Below are positions 54,718 to 63,638 of a stretch of DNA of 64,000 nt, in pieces; within the stretch, counting starts at the first letter, position 1, and every line of letters begins with the position of its first letter. This DNA is from Sulfuricaulis limicola. GTDB lineage: Bacteria > Pseudomonadota > Gammaproteobacteria > Acidiferrobacterales > Sulfurifustaceae. The DNA lies in the NCBI RefSeq assembly GCF_002355735.1, contig NZ_AP014879.1:992001-1056000 (forward strand). Direction: 5' to 3'. The notes under the pieces were generated by a model. It searched no databases, had not been told where the DNA came from, and saw nothing but the letters and a program-made list of their open reading frames with translations. The translations under genes were made by a program, and so were the position numbers.

Positions 54718-54933
54718 TCAAGAAATGGGCCAAATCCGGCGTTTGCCGTGCCTGCCTGAACTTCCGGGCCCATTCAATAACCATAGTGCAGTCATGGGGC
54801 ACATTCAAAGTCCTGAATACACGCCGGTTTCCATCGAAATACAGGTTATTCCTGATGGAAAGAAGGTGTTTGGGGATGATGGGGCGCAAATGCGGGCCCC
54901 GTCCGGGCAGCGGCTGCCCGGAGCGGTTCGATA

Positions 54934-55521
54934 TCACCACATCGCGATGAGCACGAAGAAACCGACCAGCAGAACCATGAAGAGCAGCGTCAACATATTG
55001 AAGTAGCGATCGATGAAAACCCTGATCGCGGCGCCGTAATGGTGAATCAGCCAGGCCAGCAGGAAAAAACGCGCGCCGCGGGAGAAAAGCGAGGCCAGGG
55101 CGAAGCGCCACACATCCATGTCAAAGGCGCCGGCGGCGATAGTGAATACCTTGTAGGGAATCGGGGTGAAGCCGGCAATGGCGACAGCCCAGATGTCGTA
55201 GTCGAGATACAAGGCGCGGATTTTTTCAAATTGTTCGTGAAAGTGATAGACGTCCAGGATCCACTGACCGGCGCTGGCCATGAACCCGTAACCGATGGCG
55301 TAGCCGGCCAGTCCGCCCAGTACCGATCCGATGGTGGTGATGAGGGCGAGGCGGAACGCGCGCGCCGGAATCCCGAGCGCGAGCGCGATCAGCAGCACAT
55401 CCGGCGGGATCGGGAAAAACGAAGACTCGGCGAACGCCAGCAGGAACAGCGCCAGCGGCGCGTGCCGGTGATGGGCCAGTGACAGCACCCAGTCATAGAG
55501 GCGGCGTATCGGGTGGAACAT
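54934..55521 (-). CDS. DedA/YqaA-family membrane protein
   Basis: 195 residues with four or five membrane helices. SNARE-associated/DedA motif: FAESSFFPIPPDVLLIALALG near 29-49, the GGLAGYAIGYGF glycine helix and AGFTPIPYKVFTIAAGAFDM. YqaA-type members are linked to lipid scrambling and envelope homeostasis. Three bases after uppP in the same direction, making a lipid pair. Confidence 0.88.
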   Translation of the reverse strand: MFHPIRRLYDWVLSLAHHRHAPLALFLLAFAESSFFPIPPDVLLIALALGIPARAFRLALITTIGSVLGGLAGYAIGYGFMASAGQWILDVYHFHEQFEKIRALYLDYDIWAVAIAGFTPIPYKVFTIAAGAFDMDVWRFALASLFSRGARFFLLAWLIHHYGAAIRVFIDRYFNMLTLLFMVLLVGFFVLIAMW

Positions 55522-55523
55522 GC

Positions 55524-56321
55524 TCAGTTCCAGTAATACGCGAGCGCCAGCATCCCGAAGACGATGCGATAGATCGCGAATGACGTGAAATTATGATTGG
55601 AAACGAAGCGCAGGAACATCTTGACCACGATGAGTGCGGACACGAAGGAGGCCACGAACCCGGTGGCGAAAACCGGAAAATCGGCGGCCTCGAACAGTTT
55701 GTAATTGCTCAACAGCTCGAAGAACGTCGCCGCGAACATGATCGGCATGGCCAACAGAAAGGAAAATTCGGTGGCGGCGGTACGCGACAGCCCGGCGATC
55801 AGTCCGCCCATGATGGTGGCGCCGGCGCGCGATACGCCGGGGAAAAGCGAAAATGTCTGGGCGATGCCGATTTTCAGCGCATCCATCGGGCCGAGAGTTT
55901 CCATGCTGGTGACGCGCACGCGCAGTGGCAACCGCTCGATCCAGAGGATCGCGAAGCCGCCGACAATGAGCGCTCCGGCCACCGTGACCGGATTGAAAAG
56001 ATGGGTCTTGATCTGATGATGCAGCAGCAGGCCCATGATGGCCGCGGGGAGGAATGCAATAAACAGATTCAGCAGAAACCGCTGTTCGTGTTTCGTGTTC
56101 AACCCCGTGATCAGGCGGCCGACGCGTGCACGGTAGTCCCAGACCACGCCAAGAATGGCGCCAAGCTGGATGACGATCTCGAATACCTTGCCCTTGTCGT
56201 CGTTGAAGCCGAGCAGGTCGCCCACGATGATCAGATGGCCCGTGGAGGATACCGGCAGGAATTCGGTCAGACCCTCGACGATGCCGAGAATCAGGGCCTT
56301 GATCAGCAGCGGAAGTTCCAT
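55524..56321 (-). CDS. uppP: Undecaprenyl-diphosphatase UppP (BacA)
   Basis: 265 residues, about eight membrane helices. Active-site motifs EGLTEFLPVSSTGHL (about 16-30) and FPGVSRAGATIMGGL (about 167-181). Dephosphorylates undecaprenyl pyrophosphate to recycle the carrier lipid for peptidoglycan and O-antigen; resistance to bacitracin. Precedes dedA in the same transcript. Confidence 0.95.
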   Translation of the reverse strand: MELPLLIKALILGIVEGLTEFLPVSSTGHLIIVGDLLGFNDDKGKVFEIVIQLGAILGVVWDYRARVGRLITGLNTKHEQRFLLNLFIAFLPAAIMGLLLHHQIKTHLFNPVTVAGALIVGGFAILWIERLPLRVRVTSMETLGPMDALKIGIAQTFSLFPGVSRAGATIMGGLIAGLSRTAATEFSFLLAMPIMFAATFFELLSNYKLFEAADFPVFATGFVASFVSALIVVKMFLRFVSNHNFTSFAIYRIVFGMLALAYYWN

Positions 56322-56462
56322 GAATCAGCCAAATGAGTTGTCATGTGAATGATAGCAGGCGCCGCGCCGACGATAGCGGGCTTGTTGTCGGCCGCACTCG
56401 GCCTGCCGCGTGGCAGGCGCTGTCATGGAGATGATGCGGGAATTTGAGACGAAAAAACGATT

Positions 56463-56912
56463 TCAGCCCAGTTGCTTTTCGCGGATCTCGTCGAGCGTTT
56501 TGCAATCGATGCAGAGATCCGCGGTGGGGCGGGCTTCAAGACGCTCCACCCCGATCTCGACACCGCAGACTTCACAGTAGCCGTAATCGCCGGTGTCGAT
56601 GCGCTCGATGGCCTCGTCGATTTTCTTGATGAGCTTGCGCTCGCGGTCGCGCGAACGCAGTTCAAGGGACATGTCGGTTTCCTGGCTCGCGCGATCGTTC
56701 GGATCAGGCGGATTTTCCGGCACGTCGCGCATCTGCTGCACGGTGCGGGTAATCTCTTCTTCCAGTTCGCCTTTCCACGCGTTCAACACAGCACGGAAAT
56801 GATCCTGCTGTTTCTTGTTCATGTACTTCTCGCCCTTTTTCGCCGCGTACGGCTTGATGCCCGCGACAGGCGAAATGGACTGTTCCTTTTCCTTCTTTTT
56901 TCTGGCCGGCAT
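56463..56912 (-). CDS. dksA: RNA polymerase-binding transcription factor DksA
   Basis: 149 residues. Coiled coil with the tip Asp pair region NPPDPNDRASQETD, and C-terminal four-Cys zinc finger (CEVC, then CIDC; about 113-136). Binds the secondary channel of RNA polymerase and with ppGpp mediates the stringent response. Sits alone between uppP and a convergent-to-divergent gap. Confidence 0.95.
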   Translation of the reverse strand: MPARKKKEKEQSISPVAGIKPYAAKKGEKYMNKKQQDHFRAVLNAWKGELEEEITRTVQQMRDVPENPPDPNDRASQETDMSLELRSRDRERKLIKKIDEAIERIDTGDYGYCEVCGVEIGVERLEARPTADLCIDCKTLDEIREKQLG

Positions 56913-57060
56913 GCTTCAACTCCTGCAATAATGTGGTCCCTGAAGGGTAGGGGGCAAAAAAATAAGCGCGAATCTATACCAGAAAGCCCCCGGTGCCGCA
57001 AGAAAAGAGTATAGATGCAGAAAACACCTGTCGCTGTAATGGCATATTTGACCGGATTTT

Positions 57061-57837
57061 ATGGACAATTACATGACACCCCAGGCGCTTATTTTTGATG
57101 TTGACGGGACCCTGGCCGACACTGAGCGCGACGGGCACCGGCTGGCCTTCAACCGGGCATTCGCCGAGGCCGGCCTGGACTGGGAGTGGGACGTCGGCTT
57201 GTACGGCGAACTGCTGGCGGTGACCGGCGGCAAGGAGCGCATGCGCCATTATGTCGAGCATTACCGCCCGGATTATCGGAAACCCGCCGATTTCGACGCG
57301 CTGATCGCGCGCCTGCATGCCGCCAAGACGCGTCATTACACCGAGTTGCTGGGGCGCGGCGGCATCCCGCTGCGAACCGGTGTGCGACGTCTGCTCGAGG
57401 AGGCGCGCCGCGCGGGAATCCGCTTGGCGATCGCCACGACCACCACGCCGGACAATGTCAGTGCCCTGCTACAGCACGCTATCGCGCCCGATGCCGAATC
57501 CTGGTTCGAGGTAATCGGCGCGGGTGACGTGGTGCCGGCGAAGAAGCCGGCGCCCGATATCTATCATTATGTCCTTGAGCGTCTCGGCCTCGCGCCCGCA
57601 CAATGCCTGGCCTTCGAGGATTCGGAGAACGGCCTGCGCGCCGCGCGCGATGCGGGCCTGAGAACCGTCATCACCGTGAACGACTACACCCGTACGCACG
57701 ATTTCCGCGGCGCGGCGATCGTGCTGAATCATCTGGGCGAGCCGGATCGGGCATTTGAAGTATTGTCCGGCCCGCCGGTCAATGGCGCACGGGTTCTCGA
57801 TCTCGCGTTGATCAGACAGTTGCTGTCCGTGGCATGA
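57061..57837 (+). CDS. HAD hydrolase, CbbY-like (xylulose-1,5-bisphosphatase type)
   Basis: 258 residues (ATG 57061, alternative 57073). HAD motifs FDVDGTLADTE (about 9-19), ATTTTPDN, AKKPAPDIY and EDSENGLRAA. The helical cap with YRPDYRKPADFDAL and HYTELL is that of the CbbY/PGMB group. CbbY dephosphorylates xylulose-1,5-bisphosphate, an inhibitor of RuBisCO, fitting an autotroph; no RuBisCO genes are in view. Overlaps the aminotransferase gene by four bases. Confidence 0.8.
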   Translation: MDNYMTPQALIFDVDGTLADTERDGHRLAFNRAFAEAGLDWEWDVGLYGELLAVTGGKERMRHYVEHYRPDYRKPADFDALIARLHAAKTRHYTELLGRGGIPLRTGVRRLLEEARRAGIRLAIATTTTPDNVSALLQHAIAPDAESWFEVIGAGDVVPAKKPAPDIYHYVLERLGLAPAQCLAFEDSENGLRAARDAGLRTVITVNDYTRTHDFRGAAIVLNHLGEPDRAFEVLSGPPVNGARVLDLALIRQLLSVA

Positions 57838-58991
57838 CGCCGCGCGCCACGCGTTTGTCGAAGATCGAACCATTCCACGTCATGGACATCCTGGCGCGGG
57901 CGCGCGCCATGGAGGCGCAGGGCCGCTCCATCATCCACATGGAAATCGGCGAGCCGGATTTCCCCACGGCGCCGGCCATCGTTCAGGCCGGCATCGCGGC
58001 GCTCCAGGCCGGTCGCACGCATTACACCCCGGCCCTGGGCCTGCCGGAATTGCGCGCCGCCATCGCCGCGAGTTATCCGGCGCATGTGCGGCCGGATGCC
58101 GGCCGGGTGGCGGTCACCCCCGGCGCTTCCGGCGCCTTGCAACTGATATTCGCCGCGCTGATCAATCCCGGCGATCAAGTGCTCATGGCCGATCCGGGTT
58201 ATCCCTGCAACCGCCATTTCGTCAGCCTGTTCGAGGGCGAACCGCGGGCCATTCCGGTGGATGCCTCGACCGGATATCAGCTGAATGCCGATCTGGTCCG
58301 CGAGCATTGGGCTGACCGCACGGTAGCAGTGCTGCTGGCCTCGCCCTCCAATCCCACGGGCACCCTCGTGCCCCCGGATGAGATGGAGCGGATCGTCCAC
58401 GTTGTGGAAGAGCGCGACGGCATATTGATCGTGGACGAGATTTATCACGGCCTGGTTTACGGGGAAGAGGCGGTGACAGCCCTGGCGCACTCGCCGAACC
58501 TGTTCGTGGTGAACAGTTTTTCCAAGTACTACGGCATGACCGGCTGGCGCCTGGGATGGCTGGTGGCGCCGGCATCTTATATCCCGGCCATCGACAAGCT
58601 GGCCCAGAATATTTTTCTCGCCGCCAGCACGCCGGCGCAATACGCCGCGCTGGCCGCATTCGATGCCGGAGTACGGCAGGAATTGCAGAATCGCCGGGAG
58701 ATTTTCCGGGAAAGGCGCGATTTTCTGCTGCCGGCCTTGCGCGAACTGGGGTTTGAAATCCCGCTGGTGCCGCAAGGCGCTTTCTATCTGTATGCGGATT
58801 GTTCGCGCTTTGCCGACGACAGTCAGGCCTTTGCCCTGCGGTTGCTGGAGCAGGCCGGAGTGGCCATTACCCCGGGCCTCGATTTCGGCAGTCACCGGGC
58901 GGCGCAGCATGTGCGTTTTTCCTACGCCAACACGCTCGACAATCTGCGCGAGGGTGTGGCGCGCCTGCGGAAGTATCTTAAAGAAATATGA
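57834..58991 (+). CDS. Class I/II pyridoxal-phosphate aminotransferase
   Basis: 385 residues. Fold type I: IGEPDFPTAPAIV (about 38-50), YTPALGLPELRAAIA, NPTGTLV, and the PLP Lys in NSFSKYYGMTGWRLGWLV (about 228-245). Substrate could be aspartate, alanine or valine/methionine; the sequence does not tell. Co-transcribed with the HAD gene. Its stop codon lies inside the left end of the palindromic repeat at 58984. Confidence 0.88.
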   Translation: MTPRATRLSKIEPFHVMDILARARAMEAQGRSIIHMEIGEPDFPTAPAIVQAGIAALQAGRTHYTPALGLPELRAAIAASYPAHVRPDAGRVAVTPGASGALQLIFAALINPGDQVLMADPGYPCNRHFVSLFEGEPRAIPVDASTGYQLNADLVREHWADRTVAVLLASPSNPTGTLVPPDEMERIVHVVEERDGILIVDEIYHGLVYGEEAVTALAHSPNLFVVNSFSKYYGMTGWRLGWLVAPASYIPAIDKLAQNIFLAASTPAQYAALAAFDAGVRQELQNRREIFRERRDFLLPALRELGFEIPLVPQGAFYLYADCSRFADDSQAFALRLLEQAGVAITPGLDFGSHRAAQHVRFSYANTLDNLREGVARLRKYLKEI

Positions 58992-59139
58992 TTTTGAACC
59001 GCCAAGACGCCAAGAACGCCAAGTTTTTCTATGTTGCGGCCCAGGGTGCAACCAAACCCGTTGCACCCGTTCGGCGGCGCGAATGTTCACTGAACATTCG
59101 CGAAAACTCCGCCTCACCCTTGGCGTCTTGACGGTTTAC
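58984..59139. repeat. Palindromic mobile repeat (MITE-like), copy 2
   Basis: Same element as 52894-53048 with the interior in the opposite orientation. It fills the gap between two convergent genes and even supplies both stop codons: TGA of the aminotransferase at its left end and TAA of the hybrid kinase at its right end. Its palindromes could terminate both transcripts. Confidence 0.85.
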
Positions 59140-61376
59140 TTTTTTATCAGGCTGTCGCGCAGGCGGGCGTAAGCTTCCTCGAGTTTTTTCAGCACCGGCT
59201 GCGCCTGGTCGAGATTGCCTTTGTCCGCCATTTCCTCCAGCTGTGCCGCCGCGTCGCGCATGTCTCCGGCCTGAAAATAGGTGCTTGAGCTTTTGAGTGT
59301 GTGTGCCTCGCGCGCGGCGCGCCGGGCATCGTCGAACGCCAGCGCGTCGCGCAATGACTCCAGCCGCTGCGTGGCTTCGCTGATAAAGATTTCCACCAAC
59401 TTCGCGTCCGGCACGGGTTTTTTCGTTCCGGGTGACGCGGCAGCCAATGATTCGGGGAGCGGCGCATCCGCCGTCGCGGACGTTGGCGTTATCTGATAGC
59501 GCTTGAGTGCATCGGCGAGCACGTTGCTGTCGACCGGTTTGGTCAGAAAGTCAGTGACCGCCAGCGTGCGGCAACGCGCTGTTTCCTCGTCTGATGCGCC
59601 TGCCGTGAGCACGACGATCGGCGTTTTGCCGCGCGCGCTGGTCAAGGTGCGAATGGCTTCAATCGCTTCGGTCCCGCTGATGTCGGGAAGATGCAGATCC
59701 ATGAGAATCAGGCCGTAATCTTCGTGTGTCGCCGCCTGGACCGCCGCCCGGCCGTTTTCCGCGATGTCGGCCGAGTAGCCCAATTTGGACAGCATTTTCA
59801 GCAAGATTTCCCGATTGACCTCGCTGTCCTCCACGAGCAGCAGGCGTGCGGGATTCCGGCGCATGCCCGAGAGCGTGTACTTGGTGACCAGGCCGGCGCG
59901 CTGGCGTTCCTGCTCATCCATGCCCCGGGTCGCCATGACGGCCCGCAGCGCTTCATGCAGGTTTTCGGGCGGTATCGGCTTGCCGAAATAGCCGGCGAAA
60001 CCGATCTGATTCAACCGTTGGGCGTCGCCGCGGACGCCCGCGGATGTGAGGATGACCAGAACGGTATCGCGTGTATCCGGGTGCGACATGACTTCGCGCC
60101 CCAGTTCCTCGCCGCTCAGGTTGGGCAGAAACATGTCCACCAGCACCAGGTCGAAGCGGAAAGCCGAACCCGCGGCGGCACGAATCATTTGCAATGCCGC
60201 CGCGCCGTTGCCGATGGACTGCACCTCCATGCCCAGGGCCTTCAGCTGGTCGACCAGGGCGATGCGTGCCGGAATGTTGCCGTCGGCCACCAGCACACGC
60301 AGTCCCTTCAGATCGACCCGGGCGGGTGCAGGCACAATGACTGCCGCTGCCGGTTTGCGGAACTCGGCGGTAAACCAGAACACGCTGCCCCTGCCTTCCT
60401 GGCTTTTCACTCCGATCTGTCCACTCATGGCTTCCGCCAGCTCCTTGCTGATCGTGAGCCCGAGCCCGGTGCCGCCATAGCGACGCGTCGTTGCCGCGCC
60501 GCCCTGATTGTAGGGCTGAAACAGCCTGGCCTGCTCTTTGGCCGAAATGCCGATACCGGTATCGGCGACTTCCACGTGCAGACGCACGCGGTCCGCGGAA
60601 TCATCGTGGAGTTTCTTGACGCTCAGGACAACCTCGCCGGAATGGGTGAATTTGATGGCGTTGCCGAGCAGGTTGATGATGATCTGCCGCAGACGTCCGG
60701 GGTCTCCGCGCAGCCGGCCGGGCACGTCGCTCTGGATCAGGTTGGTGAGCACGAGCCCCTTGGCGTGCGCCTGTTGTGCGAGCAAGGTAACGGATTTTTC
60801 GACGCAATCACGCAGATCGAATTCGATATCCTCCAGTTCCAGCTTGCCGGCCTCGATTTTGGAAAAATCCAGCAGGTCGTTGATCAGGGTGAGCAAGCCG
60901 CTGGCCGAGGATTTGATGATATCGACGTGACGCCGCTGCTCACGGGTCAGGTTCGTCTCCAGCACCAGGTCGCTCATTCCGATGATGCTGTTGATCGGGG
61001 TGCGCAGCTCGTGACTCATCTTGGCGAAGAAATCGCTTTTGGCCTTGCTGGTGAAATCGGCCTTGGTCAGCGCCTCGCGCAGCGACTGGGTTTTGCTTTG
61101 CACGAGATTGTCGGCCTCGTGCGCCATGCGGTGCGACGCGTACTGCCCCCAGGCAGCGAACAGGAAGGGCATGGCATCCACGGTCCACAGCGCGATATTG
61201 GAGGTCTGGGCGAGAATGATGCCGTCGAGGGTAATGGCATCGACCATGAAATAGCTGACCAGCAGGGTCGCGATGATGACGCTGACACTGGCGATATACA
61301 CGCCATACAGGGCGTATTTCGAGGCCTTCTCCCGCAGCAGCAGGAGGTCTTCCCGGCGTTGTTGCAACTGATCCAT
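59136..61376 (-). CDS. Hybrid histidine kinase with two receivers and an HPt domain
   Basis: 746 residues: two membrane helices (about 22-44, 52-78), HisKA with His122 in SHELRTPINS, HATPase (about 230-345; GNAIKF, DTGIGI, GTGLGL), REC1 (about 362-480), REC2 (about 522-635; VEDSEVN, acceptor Asp in MDLHLPD, TKPVD), and HPt (about 660-740; His in REAHTLKSSSTYF). REC1 keeps its acceptor Asp (VDMFLPN) and Lys but has Gly for the second acidic residue (VADGN), so it may be weak. ArcB/BarA-like phosphorelay. No dedicated regulator gene is adjacent. Confidence 0.94.
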   Translation of the reverse strand: MDQLQQRREDLLLLREKASKYALYGVYIASVSVIIATLLVSYFMVDAITLDGIILAQTSNIALWTVDAMPFLFAAWGQYASHRMAHEADNLVQSKTQSLREALTKADFTSKAKSDFFAKMSHELRTPINSIIGMSDLVLETNLTREQRRHVDIIKSSASGLLTLINDLLDFSKIEAGKLELEDIEFDLRDCVEKSVTLLAQQAHAKGLVLTNLIQSDVPGRLRGDPGRLRQIIINLLGNAIKFTHSGEVVLSVKKLHDDSADRVRLHVEVADTGIGISAKEQARLFQPYNQGGAATTRRYGGTGLGLTISKELAEAMSGQIGVKSQEGRGSVFWFTAEFRKPAAAVIVPAPARVDLKGLRVLVADGNIPARIALVDQLKALGMEVQSIGNGAAALQMIRAAAGSAFRFDLVLVDMFLPNLSGEELGREVMSHPDTRDTVLVILTSAGVRGDAQRLNQIGFAGYFGKPIPPENLHEALRAVMATRGMDEQERQRAGLVTKYTLSGMRRNPARLLLVEDSEVNREILLKMLSKLGYSADIAENGRAAVQAATHEDYGLILMDLHLPDISGTEAIEAIRTLTSARGKTPIVVLTAGASDEETARCRTLAVTDFLTKPVDSNVLADALKRYQITPTSATADAPLPESLAAASPGTKKPVPDAKLVEIFISEATQRLESLRDALAFDDARRAAREAHTLKSSSTYFQAGDMRDAAAQLEEMADKGNLDQAQPVLKKLEEAYARLRDSLIKK

Positions 61377-62027
61377 GCGAATTCGATGCCGCCCCGCGCG
61401 CCGGGGCTTTGGCCTAAGTGTAGTTGGGTTTAGCGGCGGGAATTTCCCGGCGCCGGGTATGGGGATACCCGCCGCGGCAGCCCGGATCGTGGGTGCCGCG
61501 GGAACCGGCTGAATCCGGTTCAGAGCCGGATGAGGTTTTCCAGATGCCGGGGCATGTTGTGCGGTTCCACGCCTTCAGGCCCATGCCCGGACCCTTGCTT
61601 CCATAAAGCCATGCGCTCTTGATGCGCCACCGGGATCAACATGTTATTTACCATGCGTGAACACCTGTAATCGGTAACCGCCTTGTCGGGAATTTTTACA
61701 TCACGTCTGCTCCGGCGATCATCCGGTATCCATTCCGGATTTTCAGACTAACTGCTTGATTGATTGTGGCAAGATTTTTCCTCCGGGAACGGCGGTAAGG
61801 AAATTCCGGCACGCAGGATTTTATTACCAGCAGAAAAGTGTAAACGGATTCTTACAAAACGACCGTTCGTCCAGCATGCAAAAACAGTTGACCCTGGATC
61901 ATGCTGGAAAAACAATTATTAATTCAGGTGGTTCGCGAATACATTTCAAAACGCATTACGAGTGGCACAGGAATTGCGATTGTATGGCAGCAACGCCCGA
62001 ACCACCGGGGCGGAGGGGAGGACAATA
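61377..62027. other. Long non-coding stretch with one candidate small gene
   Basis: About 650 bases without a confident gene. A CCGCGGCA/TGCCGCGG hairpin occurs at about 61474-61500. One plausible short open frame lies at 61520-61654 on the minus strand, listed separately. The rest shows no repeat, tRNA or terminator that I can read; base composition falls towards 61780-61950. Confidence 0.5.
61520..61654 (-). CDS. Candidate 44-residue small protein
   Basis: ATG at 61654 preceded by CAGGTG nine bases away and running to TGA at 61520. The product is MVNNMLIPVAHQERMALWKQ, then GSGHGPEGVEPHNMPRHLEN and LIRL. It is hydrophilic, rich in His, Glu and Pro, with no signal peptide. No family is recognised; coding potential is only suggested by the ribosome-site spacing. 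Confidence 0.3.
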   Translation of the reverse strand: MVNNMLIPVAHQERMALWKQGSGHGPEGVEPHNMPRHLENLIRL

Positions 62028-62240
62028 ATGAAAAAGTGGTTGCGCAACATCAAGTCTCGGGTGGCGTGGCTGACGCACACCGGGACGAATGAAGCCGGGT
62101 GGCAGGAGACGGCCGCGATGGTTTACGACGGGGATATCTATGCGGTGCTCTTGCACGACCGCGCCGCGCGCCGGCTGACGCCATCCATCCCTCAACGACA
62201 GGATTATCGTCGCGACGCCTGCTGGCCCTTCATTCGATAG
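62028..62240 (+). CDS. Small basic hypothetical protein
   Basis: 70 residues from ATG 62028 with GAGGGGAGGACAATA directly upstream, a strong ribosome site. Sequence has WLRNIKSRVAWLTHTGTNEA, GWQETAAMVYDGDIYAVLLH and a basic tail. No membrane helix. Its last 11 bases overlap the 3' end of the convergent sulfurtransferase gene. I recognise no family. Confidence 0.6.
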   Translation: MKKWLRNIKSRVAWLTHTGTNEAGWQETAAMVYDGDIYAVLLHDRAARRLTPSIPQRQDYRRDACWPFIR

Positions 62241-63045
62241 GCGTCTCGGGACTGTTACCCCACTCCGACCACGAGCCCGGATAGCCGCGTACCCGCGGGT
62301 ATCCCAGGCGCTTCAGTACCATATAAGTATGCGCCGAGCGGTGATGTGTCTGGCAATAGGTGATGATCTCCTTGTCCGGCGTCACGCCCAAGCCGGTTAA
62401 AACCCGTATCAATTCATCCGCCGGTTTCAGTCGCAGGCTGTGCGCCTGGTCGATGGCATTCATCCAGTCGAAATTGACCGCGCCGGGAATATGGCCGGTG
62501 CGTTCGGCGCGCCGGGTTTCGCCGCGATACTCCGCCGGGGTGCGTGTATCCACGATGACCACATCGGGATCATGCAGCCGGTTCATGACGTAATTCTTGT
62601 CCGCCACCGCTTCATTGCCGAGTCTGACCGGGTAATCGCTGCGCGCGGGTTTGACGGGTTCGGCGCTGACCCGGCGCCTTTCATTGAGCCAGGCATGCAG
62701 ACCGCCATTCAGCAGTGAATAACGGGCGTGACCGATGACATCCAGCGTCCAGAGCAGGCGCGCGGCGCGCCCGCCACCCTCGTCGTCGTAGGCTACCACG
62801 TGACTTTCCGGTCGCATGCCGATGGAACCGAGCGTGTCGCTCAGGCGCGCGGCGTTCGGCAGCAGGCCCAGGGAGGGTGGTTGCGCGGCGACGATTTGCG
62901 CGTAATCGAGATGCACCGCACCGGGGAGGTGGGCCTGGGCGTAAATTTCCGGGCGGCACAGATCCGCGATCAGGAGATTTTCCATGCCAAGATGCGTTTC
63001 CAGCTCCGCCGGTTCCACGATCAGCGGGAGCGGGGTATGGGCCAT
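62230..63045 (-). CDS. Tandem-rhodanese sulfurtransferase
   Basis: 271 residues with two rhodanese domains. N-terminal (about 5-115) is degenerate, lacking a Cys at the active loop (AYDDEGGG); C-terminal (about 140-265) has DTRTPAEYRGE and active Cys in YCQTHHRSAH (about 230-239). Transfers sulfane sulfur from thiosulfate or 3-mercaptopyruvate to cyanide or thiol acceptors. The loop CQTHHR differs from both classical CRKGVT and CGSGVT loops, so the donor is uncertain. Confidence 0.9.
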   Translation of the reverse strand: MAHTPLPLIVEPAELETHLGMENLLIADLCRPEIYAQAHLPGAVHLDYAQIVAAQPPSLGLLPNAARLSDTLGSIGMRPESHVVAYDDEGGGRAARLLWTLDVIGHARYSLLNGGLHAWLNERRRVSAEPVKPARSDYPVRLGNEAVADKNYVMNRLHDPDVVIVDTRTPAEYRGETRRAERTGHIPGAVNFDWMNAIDQAHSLRLKPADELIRVLTGLGVTPDKEIITYCQTHHRSAHTYMVLKRLGYPRVRGYPGSWSEWGNSPETPIE

Positions 63046-63276
63046 GGTTCCTCCGGGAAGGATTTTGCGGCTTGAGATGCCGGGTCATTTTAGCGCCCCG
63101 GCTTCAGCCCCGCGAGCGCGGCGCCGGGTTTGCGTCCCTCGGCACCGCAGACGGCCGATTGTGTCCTTGGCTCCGTAAGCGGCGCCTCTCTGCACTATTT
63201 CTCATTGGGTCGTGGTTTCCGGCGCGCGCGAAAGCCGTTAAACTCTTTCATTCCTATTTTCTGTCCGGTTATTCCC

Positions 63277-63636
63277 GTGGAAATATTCAAGATCTTTACC
63301 ATCGAGGCGGCGCACCTCCTGCCGAACGTGCCGGAAGCTCACAAGTGCCGGCGTCTGCACGGCCATTCGTTCCGGATCGAGATTCGCGTCGCCGGTCCGG
63401 TGGAGGAAAAGTCCGGCTGGATCATGGACTTCGCCGATCTGTCGCGCGCTTTCCAGCCGATCTATGAACAGCTCGACCATCATTATCTGAACGAGATCGA
63501 AGGCCTGCAGAATCCCACCAGCGAACACCTGGCCCGCTGGATCTGGCGTCGGCTCAAGCCCGCGTTGCCGGCGCTTTCGGAGGTTATCGTGCGGGAAACC
63601 TGCACGGCCGGTTGTGCCTATCGCGGGGAAGACTGA
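63277..63636 (+). CDS. queD: 6-carboxy-5,6,7,8-tetrahydropterin synthase QueD-like
   Basis: 119 residues from GTG 63277. PTPS fold: zinc His in [12 protein letters not shown] and [10 protein letters not shown] (about 29-38) with the catalytic Cys in [27 protein letters not shown], and [15 protein letters not shown]. QueD converts dihydroneopterin triphosphate to CPH4 in the queuosine pathway. The pathway's reductase QueF is encoded within the fusion at 26530. No queC or queE is adjacent. Confidence 0.88.
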   Translation: MEIFKIFTIEAAHLLPNVPEAHKCRRLHGHSFRIEIRVAGPVEEKSGWIMDFADLSRAFQPIYEQLDHHYLNEIEGLQNPTSEHLARWIWRRLKPALPALSEVIVRETCTAGCAYRGED

Positions 63637-63638
63637 AG

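Noticed and set aside
61756-62028. Coding frames overlapping 61756-62092
   Set aside because: Several short frames overlap with no ribosome site or consistent composition; only the frame from 62028 has a strong ribosome site.
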